From assembly GCA_021741245.1 (NCBI GenBank), contig JAIOYF010000022.1, positions 1 through 46,042 of the forward strand: 46,042 nucleotides of DNA. The letters are read 5' to 3'. The position numbers and the translations under genes are program-made. Below are positions 24,532-33,356 of this stretch, piece by piece. Under the pieces are notes generated by a model, which did not search any database, had not been told where the DNA came from, and saw only the letters and a program-made list of their open reading frames with translations. Every line of letters begins with the position of its first letter. The first letter of the stretch is position 1. This DNA is from Paracoccaceae bacterium. Lineage in GTDB: Bacteria; Pseudomonadota; Alphaproteobacteria; Rhodobacterales; Rhodobacteraceae.

Positions 24532-26427
24532 CTATTCTGCGGCTTTGTCATTCGCGCGTGCGCCATCGAGTTCCGCCACAAGTGCAAGTTCCAGATCCGC
24601 ATCCAATTGGCGGGCACGGGCGATATAGGCATCGTTCAGGTGAACCGGTTGGCCAGGGTTCCAAAGCGAGGCCAGATCCCGCATGGCGCCGCGATCCACC
24701 TTGAAATAGGTCTGACTCATCCGTGCGGCCTCGTAATCCGTAAAGCCCATGTTTTCCAGCACATAGCGACCCGCCCGAACGGAACTGTCAAAGGTTTCGC
24801 GTACGATGTCATTGGCGCCAGCTTGATAAAGCTCATAGACATGCACCCGGTCGCGGGCGCGTGCCACGATATGGATATCGGGCCGCGCGGACCGGGCATG
24901 GGCGACGATGCGCAATGCACTTTCGGGGCTGTCTACGGCGACCACCAACACCGAGGCCTCTGCCAACCCTGCCGCTTCAAGCAACTCGGGGCGGGTTGGA
25001 TCGCCGAAAAAGCCCTTTACGCCAAAGCGGCGCATCGTCTCAATCGTCTTCATATCCGCGTCCAGAACGACCGTTGAAAGGCCAGACATGCGCACCAACC
25101 GATGAACCACCTGCCCGAAACGCCCGATCCCCGCGATGATGACACGGCCCTTTTCGTTGATCTCATCTGCAGGCAAGTCATCGCCCTTGATCCGGGTGGC
25201 GAGTTTCTCAACCAAGATGAACAAAAGCGGTGTCAGCAACATGGAAAGCGAGATGACCAAAAGGGTCAGGCGCCCCTGTGGCAGGGACAAGATACCCTGT
25301 TGCCGGGCAAAGCTGACCAACAAAAAGCCAAATTCGCCAGCTTGCGCCAAGCCGAGGGTGAACAGGAACCGATCATGACCGCGCAATTTGAAAGGGATCG
25401 TCAGCACCAGCAAGATCACCGCCTTGATGGCGATCAGCCCCAGCGTCAGGGCAACAACGGTAAAGGGTTGCACAGTCAGAATACGGGTGTCGATGCCGAC
25501 GCCCACGGTCATGAAGAAAAGGCCCAGAAGCAGGCCCTTGAAGGGCTTGATATCCGCCTCCAACTGGTGCCGGAACTCAGAGTTGGCCAGAACAACGCCC
25601 GCGACAAAGGTTCCAAGCGCGGGCGACAGACCGACCAGCATCATCAAAAAGGCGATGCCCAACACCACAAGCAAGGAAATGAACGTCGACATCTCGGGCA
25701 GGCGCGAGGCATGCACGAAGCGAAAGATAGGGCGGGTCAGAAAATGTCCGCCCAGAACGATGGCGGCGACAATTGCCAAGGTCAGCGCCGTGGTGGCCCA
25801 GCCGGGCAGGCTTTCGACCAAGGTCATCAGCGGCTCTGCCGCCCCTGCCTTATCCGCCGCTGTCACACCGGGGTTTGATATCCCGAACGTATCCGATGTC
25901 AGCCCTTCGGCCCCCGGCAGCATCAACAGGGGGATCAGGGCCAGCATCGGGACGACCGCGATATCTTGGGTCAGCAAGACCGCAAAGGTTCCCCGCCCGC
26001 CCGGTGTGCGCATCAGATTCTTTTCGGTCAGGGTCTGCAGGACGATAGCGGTGGAGGATAGGGACAGGATCAACCCCAGCGTGACGGCAACTTGCCACGT
26101 CAGACCAAGGCCCCAAAGCGCAAAGGCAATCGCAATCGTTGTCAGCACCACCTGCGAACCACCCAAGCCCAAAAGCCTTTGGCGCATATCCCAAAGCGTG
26201 CGTGGCTCCAGTTCCAAACCGATCAGAAACAGCATCAAGACAACGCCGAATTCCGCAAAATGCTGAAGGTCAGAGGTTTCCGCCCCTGCAAGGCCAAGAA
26301 CCGGACCGACCAATATTCCGGCCGCAAGATAACCCAGCACAGATCCCAGCCCGATACGCACGCTGAGGGGAACCACCAAAACGGCGGCGCCAAGGTAAAT
26401 GCTGGCCTGAAGAAGTATGCTTTCCAT
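24532..26427 (-). CDS. CPA2-family monovalent cation:proton antiporter with RCK domain, KefB-like
   Basis: 631 aa. Residues 1 to about 405 are a Na+/H+-exchanger-type membrane domain of roughly 12 segments (LGYLAAGILVGPVLGLAG; FLIGLELEPRTLWDMR; SSTAIVLQTL). A cytoplasmic RCK/TrkA-N domain follows, with the NAD-binding GIGRFGQVVH and an acidic VVLDAD strand. This is the architecture of KefB/KefC/YbaL potassium efflux proteins. No separate KefF/KefG partner is adjacent. It lies 77 bases after the large GspL/GspC-like gene on the same strand. Confidence 0.9.
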   Translation of the reverse strand: MESILLQASIYLGAAVLVVPLSVRIGLGSVLGYLAAGILVGPVLGLAGAETSDLQHFAEFGVVLMLFLIGLELEPRTLWDMRQRLLGLGGSQVVLTTIAIAFALWGLGLTWQVAVTLGLILSLSSTAIVLQTLTEKNLMRTPGGRGTFAVLLTQDIAVVPMLALIPLLMLPGAEGLTSDTFGISNPGVTAADKAGAAEPLMTLVESLPGWATTALTLAIVAAIVLGGHFLTRPIFRFVHASRLPEMSTFISLLVVLGIAFLMMLVGLSPALGTFVAGVVLANSEFRHQLEADIKPFKGLLLGLFFMTVGVGIDTRILTVQPFTVVALTLGLIAIKAVILLVLTIPFKLRGHDRFLFTLGLAQAGEFGFLLVSFARQQGILSLPQGRLTLLVISLSMLLTPLLFILVEKLATRIKGDDLPADEINEKGRVIIAGIGRFGQVVHRLVRMSGLSTVVLDADMKTIETMRRFGVKGFFGDPTRPELLEAAGLAEASVLVVAVDSPESALRIVAHARSARPDIHIVARARDRVHVYELYQAGANDIVRETFDSSVRAGRYVLENMGFTDYEAARMSQTYFKVDRGAMRDLASLWNPGQPVHLNDAYIARARQLDADLELALVAELDGARANDKAAE

Positions 26428-26503
26428 GCATCCAATCCCGATGCTTCACAGCAATCCTATGGCCCGCCCAAGCAGGTGTCCACTGCAAGACTGTTGAGAG
26501 GGG

Positions 26504-29500
26504 TCAGGTTTTCGGCATCGTCAGACTAAGCAGGCGGCCGCCCTTTTGATAGCGAACCTCATTGCTTGTGATGGCCTGAACCTTGCCGCCATCCACGGTG
26601 TCGCCGACCTTTACTTTCTTGTAGCGACCGTTGGATTGCCGAACCAAGGCATAGCGCTTTGACTGAGAGCCATAGACGCCGATCAAGTTGGTTTTGGAAA
26701 GGTTTATGGCGTTCACGAATGTCGCCTGTTTTGCCACATTGGCACGGGTCGGGATGCGCGGCGCGGCGGAGGCGACCACTTCTGGTTCACTGTCTGCCTC
26801 TTCATGGGCCGGTTCCGCGTTCGCCTGTTCCGTCTGGCGTGGCGCGCTTTGCTGGGTTGCCGCAGCCACGGCGACAGCAACAGCTTTGCTCATGTCCCTT
26901 GGCCGGGGGGCTGGCACGCGTGAGACTGTAACCGCCGTGGGGCTGAGGCTGGCCAATTGCGCCTGATCCGCGACAACGGCTTGGGCTGCGGCAGTGGCTG
27001 CCGCCTGAAGGGCCAGGGACGCGGCTTCTGATTCCCGTCGTGCCGATTCACCAGCGGCAAGAATTGCCTGTGGGCGAAGACGTGGCCGCAGGCTGGCAAA
27101 TCGGCTGCCCTCGGCGGGGGCGAGCGAGGCATCATCCTCGCCCCCAGCGGGGGCACCCGGTGCAAGACCCGCCGGGCGGACACGTGGCCGCGCCGTGCTC
27201 AGGGCTGGGTCGGCCGCAAATGTTTGCTCTGGCGTCAATGCTGTCTCGGCTGCGGGTGTCGTCGCCACAGCTGCCGCCACTGCCGCCTCGGGTTCTACGG
27301 CATTTGCCGCCGCTGAAACCGATGCCGGGCGCGGTGGTGGAACCAGTGGCGGCTTGCCCGCGATCAACAAAACGCCTTCTGGGGTCGTGATCCCTTCGGC
27401 TGTTGGCAAGATCATCCCGTTTTCGTCAAACTGATAGACTGTGCCAAACGGCGGCGGCGGCATCTGCGGGCCGGGCAATACATCCCCCACCGCGGCAGGC
27501 GCTGTCAGCACCAACGGATCACTGAACGAGGGCGGGGCATCCATTCCGGCCAAGAAAATCTCGTCCTGCCCGTCGACATTGGGTTGGGCGGCCTCAGCCA
27601 CCTGAGGCTCAACCCCGGTTTGCGGTGCGGGGCCCGGGGCCGGTTCGGGCGTGGGTTCTGGCGCGACAGCGTCAACAACCTCGACTGCGGGCTCCTCTGC
27701 CACTGTAGGCTCTGCCGCGGGCTCCTCGGCGGCAACCGCTTCTGCCTGGGGCAATGCCGGTTGCACGGCCTCGGGGGCTGCGATCAGGGCCGTATCCACC
27801 GCCTCGGGGGCAACGACGTCGGGTCCCAGATCGCCTTGATCTTCAAGATCCGCCAACATCTCATCATTGGGGGCCGGAATATCATCCGTTGCCGATGTTG
27901 CATCCAACGTGGCAGAGGCGACCGTTGTGTCGTCCAACACTTGCGGGTCGTTTTGCGTCAGAAAGAACGAGGACCACGCGGCCACGATGGCCAGCATCAG
28001 AAGCAAGATCCCTGTCATGATCAGGCCAAGAAAACGTGGTTTTCCGCGTTGTTGCACACCCCGCGCCCCAAGGCCCCGTGCCAAAGCGTCTGGTTCGACA
28101 AGCTTAGGTTTCGCCTTGCCGGCAGGCCGTTCCACATCCGCAAGCCGCGTCACTTTCGGGTTTGTCGCGGTCAGAGTGGCGGCCGTTGCGGCGGGCGAAA
28201 CTGCCGCCGCCTGAGCCGGGGTTGGCGGAGGATTCTTTTTGCGCACACCAGACATATCGGGCGCGCTGACAAGCGTGCTGAGGCTACGCAGCCCCTTGCC
28301 AGCTTTGCCCATCACCCCGACGGATGCCGCCGGTGGGTCCCCCGGTAGACGTGGTGGTGGCGGGACGGGATCGTCATAGCTGAACTTTGGGGTGGGCCGA
28401 GCAACGGGCGTCGGGCGTTCTGTAATCGGTTTTGCCATGGCTGGTCTTGGCACCGTCGTCGACGAAGTGGCACCACCCAAGGACGGCAGCGGCACAACCC
28501 TTGACACGGGATCGCCCTTTTTGCCCGATTGTTCCGCTTCGGCCGCGCGGCGGCTGGCAAAGGCCATCATGGTCGCTGCGGCCGGGGCGGGCGGAATATC
28601 ATCCAGCTCGGCCGTCAACACCGAAGGTTTGCGCGCTGGCGGTGGCTCTTCAACGGGGACGTCCACCGCCATAGGGGCTTCGTCCGTGTCGGGCGCAATC
28701 ACGCTGTCAGGCTGTTTGACCTGCGCCTCGCTTGGGGCCGGGTCAGGAACCGCGACAGCCGGCGCAGGCAGCGGGTCTGGTTCTGAAAATGCAGGCTCTT
28801 CGGCGCGGGCAGGCGGGGCAAAGCCACTTTGCGCGACGAAATCGGGGGCAGGTGGCTTGGCAGCCTCTGGTGCATCTTGCGCTGCGCTACTGGCTGTCTC
28901 GGGAAGGGGATCGGCCACCGGCAGTTCTGGCGCTTCACTCTTTGGCGGCACCAACGAAGGCACAGCTTCTGGAGCCGCTTCCGTTTCGACAACAGGCTCC
29001 GAAGGCTTTGCCACATCTGCCGCGTTGGTGGGCGGAACTACAGGTTCGGAGAGGTCTTGCGAAGTTTCCGGTGTCACTTCGGCAACCGTGGCCGCAGGCG
29101 GGTCCGGTTGCGCAACCTCATCGACGACGTCCGCAGGCGCAGGGCGCTCCATGGTGGTGTCCGCCTTCGGCATCTCTCGCGTGATGATCACGATCGGATC
29201 AGAATCGGGTTCAACCTTTTTGCCTTTGGACAGCAGGGTTGCCGAAACTTTCGACGTTCCGAAGAATGGCTCCCGCGCAAATCCGTCGGGCGGGATTGCG
29301 CAAAAGGACAGCGGATTGAACCTGTGCTCTGTCGCAAAAGCCTCAGCCTCGGCCAAAGTATCCTTTGCCACCACGGCCACCATGACCGCAGATCCCTCGC
29401 CAGACCAATCATAGGCCAAGTCGCTCACGGCATAGGGCGTTCGCCCCTCTAGTGCCGCCGCGATCTGGGCCTCTTTGCTGGGCTTGTCCGGTCCGGGGGC

Positions 29501-29719
29501 AGTCACCTCCAGATACAGGATTTGGGAGTTGGGGATCACCAGCTTTGTCGTGATGTCCTTGGGCGATAGCCCAAGAGCCGTCGAGCGGAGGTAATCCAGG
29601 GCGGCGGGCAAATCGGCATCATCAAACGCGACTTGGCCCACGTCGAGCCAACCCCGCGCCGTACGGTGCAGAAGTGTTACGCCTTCTTCGGTCAGGTTAA
29701 GGGCAAAACTCGGTTTCAT
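26504..29719 (-). CDS. 1071-aa single-span protein with GspL/PilM-like and GspC/PilP-like ends
   Basis: An unusually long alanine/proline-rich protein. Residues 1 to about 150 (starts MKPSFALNLTEEGVTLLHRT, later KLVIPNSQILYLEV) look like the actin-like cytoplasmic domain of GspL/PilM. Residues about 165-550 are a disordered Pro/Ala/Glu linker. One membrane segment is at about 561-586 (LIMTGILLLMLAIVAAWSSF). A second disordered region follows to about 990. The final ~75 residues (NLIGVYGSQSKRYALVRQSN, then GRYKKVKVGDTVDGGKVQAI) resemble the GspC/PilP homology domain. No other secretion or pilus genes are in the window. The topology would place the N-terminus in the cytoplasm and the C-terminus in the periplasm. 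Domain calls are by eye and moderate. Confidence 0.6.
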   Translation of the reverse strand: MKPSFALNLTEEGVTLLHRTARGWLDVGQVAFDDADLPAALDYLRSTALGLSPKDITTKLVIPNSQILYLEVTAPGPDKPSKEAQIAAALEGRTPYAVSDLAYDWSGEGSAVMVAVVAKDTLAEAEAFATEHRFNPLSFCAIPPDGFAREPFFGTSKVSATLLSKGKKVEPDSDPIVIITREMPKADTTMERPAPADVVDEVAQPDPPAATVAEVTPETSQDLSEPVVPPTNAADVAKPSEPVVETEAAPEAVPSLVPPKSEAPELPVADPLPETASSAAQDAPEAAKPPAPDFVAQSGFAPPARAEEPAFSEPDPLPAPAVAVPDPAPSEAQVKQPDSVIAPDTDEAPMAVDVPVEEPPPARKPSVLTAELDDIPPAPAAATMMAFASRRAAEAEQSGKKGDPVSRVVPLPSLGGATSSTTVPRPAMAKPITERPTPVARPTPKFSYDDPVPPPPRLPGDPPAASVGVMGKAGKGLRSLSTLVSAPDMSGVRKKNPPPTPAQAAAVSPAATAATLTATNPKVTRLADVERPAGKAKPKLVEPDALARGLGARGVQQRGKPRFLGLIMTGILLLMLAIVAAWSSFFLTQNDPQVLDDTTVASATLDATSATDDIPAPNDEMLADLEDQGDLGPDVVAPEAVDTALIAAPEAVQPALPQAEAVAAEEPAAEPTVAEEPAVEVVDAVAPEPTPEPAPGPAPQTGVEPQVAEAAQPNVDGQDEIFLAGMDAPPSFSDPLVLTAPAAVGDVLPGPQMPPPPFGTVYQFDENGMILPTAEGITTPEGVLLIAGKPPLVPPPRPASVSAAANAVEPEAAVAAAVATTPAAETALTPEQTFAADPALSTARPRVRPAGLAPGAPAGGEDDASLAPAEGSRFASLRPRLRPQAILAAGESARRESEAASLALQAAATAAAQAVVADQAQLASLSPTAVTVSRVPAPRPRDMSKAVAVAVAAATQQSAPRQTEQANAEPAHEEADSEPEVVASAAPRIPTRANVAKQATFVNAINLSKTNLIGVYGSQSKRYALVRQSNGRYKKVKVGDTVDGGKVQAITSNEVRYQKGGRLLSLTMPKT

Positions 29720-29893
29720 ATCCGGCGTCTAGCATGAGGACACTACACGCGGAAACCGCCCCGCGCAGGCTTTCCCTAACTACAGCAGCTTTTTGCCGAA
29801 TGAAAGAAAAAGCCCGCCTATCGCCAAGGAACCGCTTGTCGGCCGCGTCAGAACACCAGAACTTTGCCCATACAACCCTCAGGAGGTTATGAG

Positions 29894-30622
29894 ATGCGCG
29901 TTTTAAAAGCTTTGTTGATCTGTTCGGCCTGTGCCTTTGCCACCACGGTTCCAAGTCTGGCACAAACCGCCCCAACGGTTGGTGGCCCCGTTCAGTCGGC
30001 CATGATCACCGTCACAGGCGAAGGGGTGGTGCACGGCGCACCCGACATGGCCATCTTGTCAATTGGCGTCACCACCGAGGCCAAGACAGCCAAGGACGCC
30101 ATGGCGCAAAATTCGGCAAGTCTTGCATCGGTGCTGGAGCGTCTCAAGGCCGCCGGTATCGACGCGCGCGATCTGCAGACGTCGAACCTGTCGCTGAACC
30201 CGAATTGGGCGGGGTATGACAGCAGCACTGGTGGGCAGCCCAGAATTGCGGGCTACACCGCCACCAACCAGCTGACGGTGCGCATCCGCGCGCTGGAAAC
30301 CCTTGGCGCCGTTTTGGATGCGGCCATCTCGGATGGGGCCAACTCTTTGAACGGATTGACATTTGCGATGTCGGACCCACGCCCCTCCACCGATGCGGCC
30401 CGTGTTTTGGCGGTGCAAGATGCACGGGCCAAAGCTACACTTTTGGTCGAAGCCGCAGGCGTCCAGCTTGGGCGGATCGTGTCAATTTCTGAAGCGGGCG
30501 GCTTTGTTCAGCCAGCAGGGCCAATGTTCCGGGCCGTGGCAGATTCCGCGCCCGTGCCGGTAGAAGGCGGCGAAGTTGCCGCCAACGCCAACGTCACCAT
30601 CGTCTTCGAAATCGTGCAATAG
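29894..30622 (+). CDS. Exported SIMPL-domain protein
   Basis: 242 aa. The signal peptide MRVLKALLICSACAFATTVP ends near LAQT. The rest is a SIMPL domain (former DUF541): ITVTGEGVVHGAPDMAILSI, then VLERLKAAGIDARDLQTSNL and LNPNW, ending with a DARAKATLLVEAAGVQLGRI helix. Members are periplasmic or outer-membrane-associated, of uncertain function, linked in some bacteria to oxidative stress. AGGAGG at 29881-29886 fixes the ATG at 29894. It is divergent from the large gene upstream. Confidence 0.88.
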   Translation: MRVLKALLICSACAFATTVPSLAQTAPTVGGPVQSAMITVTGEGVVHGAPDMAILSIGVTTEAKTAKDAMAQNSASLASVLERLKAAGIDARDLQTSNLSLNPNWAGYDSSTGGQPRIAGYTATNQLTVRIRALETLGAVLDAAISDGANSLNGLTFAMSDPRPSTDAARVLAVQDARAKATLLVEAAGVQLGRIVSISEAGGFVQPAGPMFRAVADSAPVPVEGGEVAANANVTIVFEIVQ

Positions 30623-30650
30623 GCCCCAGCAACCCTGGCCTTGCCAGAGA

Positions 30651-30680
30651 GAAAAACGGGGGCGGATGCCCGCCCCCGTT
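30651..30680 (-). terminator. Terminator downstream of metY
   Basis: A perfect 11-bp stem, AACGGGGGCGG (30655-30665) with CCGCCCCCGTT (30670-30680) and a four-base loop. On the minus strand it is followed by a run of T (complement of 30652-30656), making it an intrinsic terminator for the sulfhydrylase gene. It may also stop the convergent SIMPL gene. Confidence 0.85.
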
Positions 30681-30700
30681 CGTCAGATTCGGTGGACGCC

Positions 30701-31993
30701 TCAGGCGTGGGCGAGTGCCAGCCCCTGATCCAGATCTGCGATGATGTCGGCGACATCTTCGATGCCGATCGAAACCCGCACAACATTGGGCGCGGCCCCT
30801 GCCTTGATCTGCTGGTCTTCGGTCAACTGCCGATGGGTTGTTGAGGCCGAGTGAATGATCAACGAGCGGGTGTCGCCAAGGTTCGCCACGTGGCTGAAAA
30901 GCTTCAGGTTGTCGATCAATTTGACGCAAGACTCATAGCCGCCTTTCACGCCAAAGGTAAACAAGGCCCCCGCGCCCTTGGGGCAAATCCGGCTGATGCG
31001 GTCATAATAGGGGCTTGATTCGAGGCCGGCATAGGTCACGAAATCAACGCGCGGATCGGCCTCCAGCCATTTGGCGACGGCTTTGGCATTCTCGACATGG
31101 CGCTGCATGCGCAGGCTCAACGTCTCGATCCCCATCAAGGTGTAATGGGCGCCCTGTGGGTTCATCGTCATACCCAGATCGCGTAGGCCAATCGCGATGG
31201 AGTGGAAGGTAAAGGCCATCGCACCCAAGGCCGGATGGAAGGCAAGGCCGTGATAGGCTGGTTCAGGTTCCGAGAGGGAAGGAAATTTTCCGCTGGCGGA
31301 CCAGTCGAACTTGCCCGAGTCAACCACAACGCCCCCCGTCACGGTGCCATTGCCCGTCAGGTATTTGGTGGCCGAGTGAACAACCAAGGTCGCGCCGTGT
31401 TCTATCGGGCGGCACAGATAAGGGCTGGCCGACGTGTTATCCACGATCAACGGCAGGCCGACCTTGTTGGCGACCACTGACACGGCGTCCAGATCGGTGA
31501 TGTAGCCGCCCGGATTGGCGATGGATTCGCAGAAAATCGCGCGGGTGTCTTCATCGACGGCGGCTTCCAGGGCTGCCAGATCATCGAAATCGACGAATCT
31601 GGCCGACCAGCCAAAGCGTTTGATGGTTTGGCTGAACTGGGTCATCGTTCCGCCGTAAAGCCGCGTGCTGGCGATGATGTTCTTGCCCGGTCCCATCAGT
31701 GGGAACAGCGCCATGATCTGGGCGGCATGGCCGGATGAGCAGCAAACGGCACCGGCACCGCCCTCCAACGCGCAAACCCGGTTTGCAAGCGCCGAAACGG
31801 TGGGGTTGGTCAGGCGGGAATAGATGTATCCAACCTCTTGCAGGTTGAACAGTTTGGCCGCGTGATCTGCATCGCGGAACACATAGGCGGTGGTTTGGTA
31901 AATCGGGATCTGGCGTGCGCCCGTGGCCGGGTCTGGCTCGGCCCCGGCGTGAATGGCAAGCGTGTCAAAGCCGTAGCTGGATGTATCGGTCAT
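30701..31993 (-). CDS. metY: O-acetylhomoserine sulfhydrylase / aminocarboxypropyltransferase
   Basis: A 430-aa PLP enzyme of the Cys/Met metabolism family. Lys210 in HSATKYLTGNG binds PLP; YIYSRLTNPTVSALA and VDNTSASPYLCRP are also characteristic. The length and the insert after ASGKFPSLSEPEPAYHG indicate the O-acetylhomoserine type rather than cystathionine gamma-synthase. It makes homocysteine directly from O-acetylhomoserine and sulfide in methionine synthesis. GGAGG upstream on the minus strand supports ATG 31993; the open frame extends 46 codons further without family similarity. I see no SAM riboswitch in the 255 bases upstream. Confidence 0.92.
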   Translation of the reverse strand: MTDTSSYGFDTLAIHAGAEPDPATGARQIPIYQTTAYVFRDADHAAKLFNLQEVGYIYSRLTNPTVSALANRVCALEGGAGAVCCSSGHAAQIMALFPLMGPGKNIIASTRLYGGTMTQFSQTIKRFGWSARFVDFDDLAALEAAVDEDTRAIFCESIANPGGYITDLDAVSVVANKVGLPLIVDNTSASPYLCRPIEHGATLVVHSATKYLTGNGTVTGGVVVDSGKFDWSASGKFPSLSEPEPAYHGLAFHPALGAMAFTFHSIAIGLRDLGMTMNPQGAHYTLMGIETLSLRMQRHVENAKAVAKWLEADPRVDFVTYAGLESSPYYDRISRICPKGAGALFTFGVKGGYESCVKLIDNLKLFSHVANLGDTRSLIIHSASTTHRQLTEDQQIKAGAAPNVVRVSIGIEDVADIIADLDQGLALAHA

Positions 31994-32248
31994 GTGGTCC
32001 TCCCTCGGAAATGTCGCGCAGACCCTATGTGGAATTCCATCGCGCGGCAACAGGATTGGCCTGAAAACGGGGTGATGGTGGAGTCGTCTTGAAGCGATGG
32101 TCACAATTTTGACCTGCGGGTCAGAATACATACTGTTTGGACAATATTTTGGATTTCAAGAAACTGACCTATGAGTCAATCATCCGACCGTATGGGTTGG
32201 ATGTTGACTGTTTATATGGCACTACTCGTTCCTAGTGATGAGGTGCCA

Positions 32249-32830
32249 ATGCCCCTGCGACCCATTTCAGATGTTCGCCGCGAAGAACTTGCCCTTGCCG
32301 CACTGGAGGTGTTTTTGACCTCGGGCGCAGATCGGATGACGTTGGAGCGGGTGGCAAAAACGGCTGGAACCTCAAAGGGCACCGTGCTGCATTACTACCT
32401 TTCCAAAGAGGCCCTGCTGGACCGGGTGTTGCGCGATGTCTTGCGGGTTTTAGGGCGTGAGGCGCAGGCCTCCATAGTGGCGCAGACAACAGCGCGGGAA
32501 AAGGTCAATGCGCAGATTGCCTTGTGTTTTCGGCCGGAACTGTTCACCCCGGAATATGCGCGGGCTTGGCTTTCCGTGATTGCAAAATGCGCGGCGGGCA
32601 ATGGTGTGGACCGCTACCGCAGACTGATCGCAAGGCGGCTTCGCAGCAATCTTCAGGCCTATCTTCGCCCCTTGGTTGGCGCGACAGAGGCGCGGCCTGT
32701 GGCAGAAAGCCTTGCTGCCTTGATTGACGGGCTTTGGCTGCGCCGTGCGGTTGATCCTGTGGGGCTGACGCCAGATCGGGCGAAAGCCTTGGCACTGACG
32801 CATCTGGAAGAAAGCCTTGCCTTTCTATGA
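32249..32830 (+). CDS. TetR-family regulator, BetI-like
   Basis: 193 aa. The TetR DNA-binding domain is at 10-57 (ALAALEVFLTSGADRMTLER, then VAKTAGTSKGTVLHYYLSKE). The C-terminal part, ending ESLAALIDGLWLRRAVDPVG, follows the BetI/TetR_C_6 pattern of the choline-responsive repressor. No choline-oxidation genes are adjacent, so the ligand is unknown and a bet role is not claimed. I chose ATG 32249 (MPLRPISD) to give the normal length; the open frame begins 26 codons earlier. It ends three bases before the convergent Lrp gene. Confidence 0.8.
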   Translation: MPLRPISDVRREELALAALEVFLTSGADRMTLERVAKTAGTSKGTVLHYYLSKEALLDRVLRDVLRVLGREAQASIVAQTTAREKVNAQIALCFRPELFTPEYARAWLSVIAKCAAGNGVDRYRRLIARRLRSNLQAYLRPLVGATEARPVAESLAALIDGLWLRRAVDPVGLTPDRAKALALTHLEESLAFL

Positions 32831-32833
32831 CCC

Positions 32834-33283
32834 TCAGGCGCGCAGATCTTTCGGGCTGTCCATGACGACAAAGGTCGTAATGGATTGCACCTGTGGCAAA
32901 ACGCCAAGCACATCTGTGTGCCAATGTTTGTAGGAAACAAGGTCCGCCACCTCGACCCGCAACAGATATTCAACAGTTCCGGTGATGTTGTGACACTCCG
33001 TCACTTGGCTCGCCCGCGAAATGGCCCGCTCGAATGCTTCTTGCGAGGGCTTGGTGTGGGAGTTCAGTCCGACAGTCACATAGGCGATAAATCCAATGCC
33101 CAGCAGGGCCGGATCAAGAACGGCACGGTAGCCCTTTATCACCCCCGAACGCTCCAGTTCCTGCACCCGGCGCAGGCAGGCGGAGGGGGACAAACCAACC
33201 TTTTCCGCCAGATCAAGGTTCGACTGGCGGCCATCACGCGAAAGCTCGCGCAATATTCGGTGGTTTATGTCGTCAATCTTCAT
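32834..33283 (-). CDS. Lrp/AsnC-family regulator
   Basis: 149 aa. The N-terminal winged helix (DDINHRILRELSRDGRQSNL, then DLAEKVGLSPSACLRRVQEL) is followed by the RAM ligand-binding domain (GFIAYVTVGL; TGTVEYLLRVEVADL; VQSITTFVVMD). It is divergently paired with a LysE-type exporter, the usual arrangement for amino-acid-sensing control of export. Start ATG 33283 is preferred; an ATG immediately upstream at 33286 is possible. Symmetric sites between the two genes are probable operators. Confidence 0.93.
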   Translation of the reverse strand: MKIDDINHRILRELSRDGRQSNLDLAEKVGLSPSACLRRVQELERSGVIKGYRAVLDPALLGIGFIAYVTVGLNSHTKPSQEAFERAISRASQVTECHNITGTVEYLLRVEVADLVSYKHWHTDVLGVLPQVQSITTFVVMDSPKDLRA

Positions 33284-33284
33284 C

Positions 33285-33354
33285 ATTAATTGCGAAAAAT
33301 GAAGCAAACGGGATCAGTATGCAATTAATATCACAAAATTTTGGCAATAATTGC
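33285..33354. promoter_or_regulatory. Probable Lrp operators between the Lrp and LysE genes
   Basis: ATTAATTGC (33285-33293) is mirrored by GCAATTAAT (33321-33329), a perfect 9-bp inverted pair. A third symmetric site, GCAATAATTGC (33344-33354), lies right before the exporter start. All share the GCAAT/ATTGC core in A/T-rich DNA, as Lrp-family octamers often bind spaced sites. They cover both start regions, suggesting autoregulation and exporter control. The binding protein is inferred from position. Confidence 0.6.
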
Positions 33355-33356
33355 GC

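Noticed and set aside
28392-29414. 340-codon Gly/Ser/Ala-rich plus-strand frame
   Set aside because: Complement of the Pro/Ala linker of the large minus-strand gene; low complexity arises from the linker codons.
31994-32248. SAM riboswitch upstream of metY
   Set aside because: I could not find the conserved stems of a SAM-I or SAM-II aptamer in this interval.
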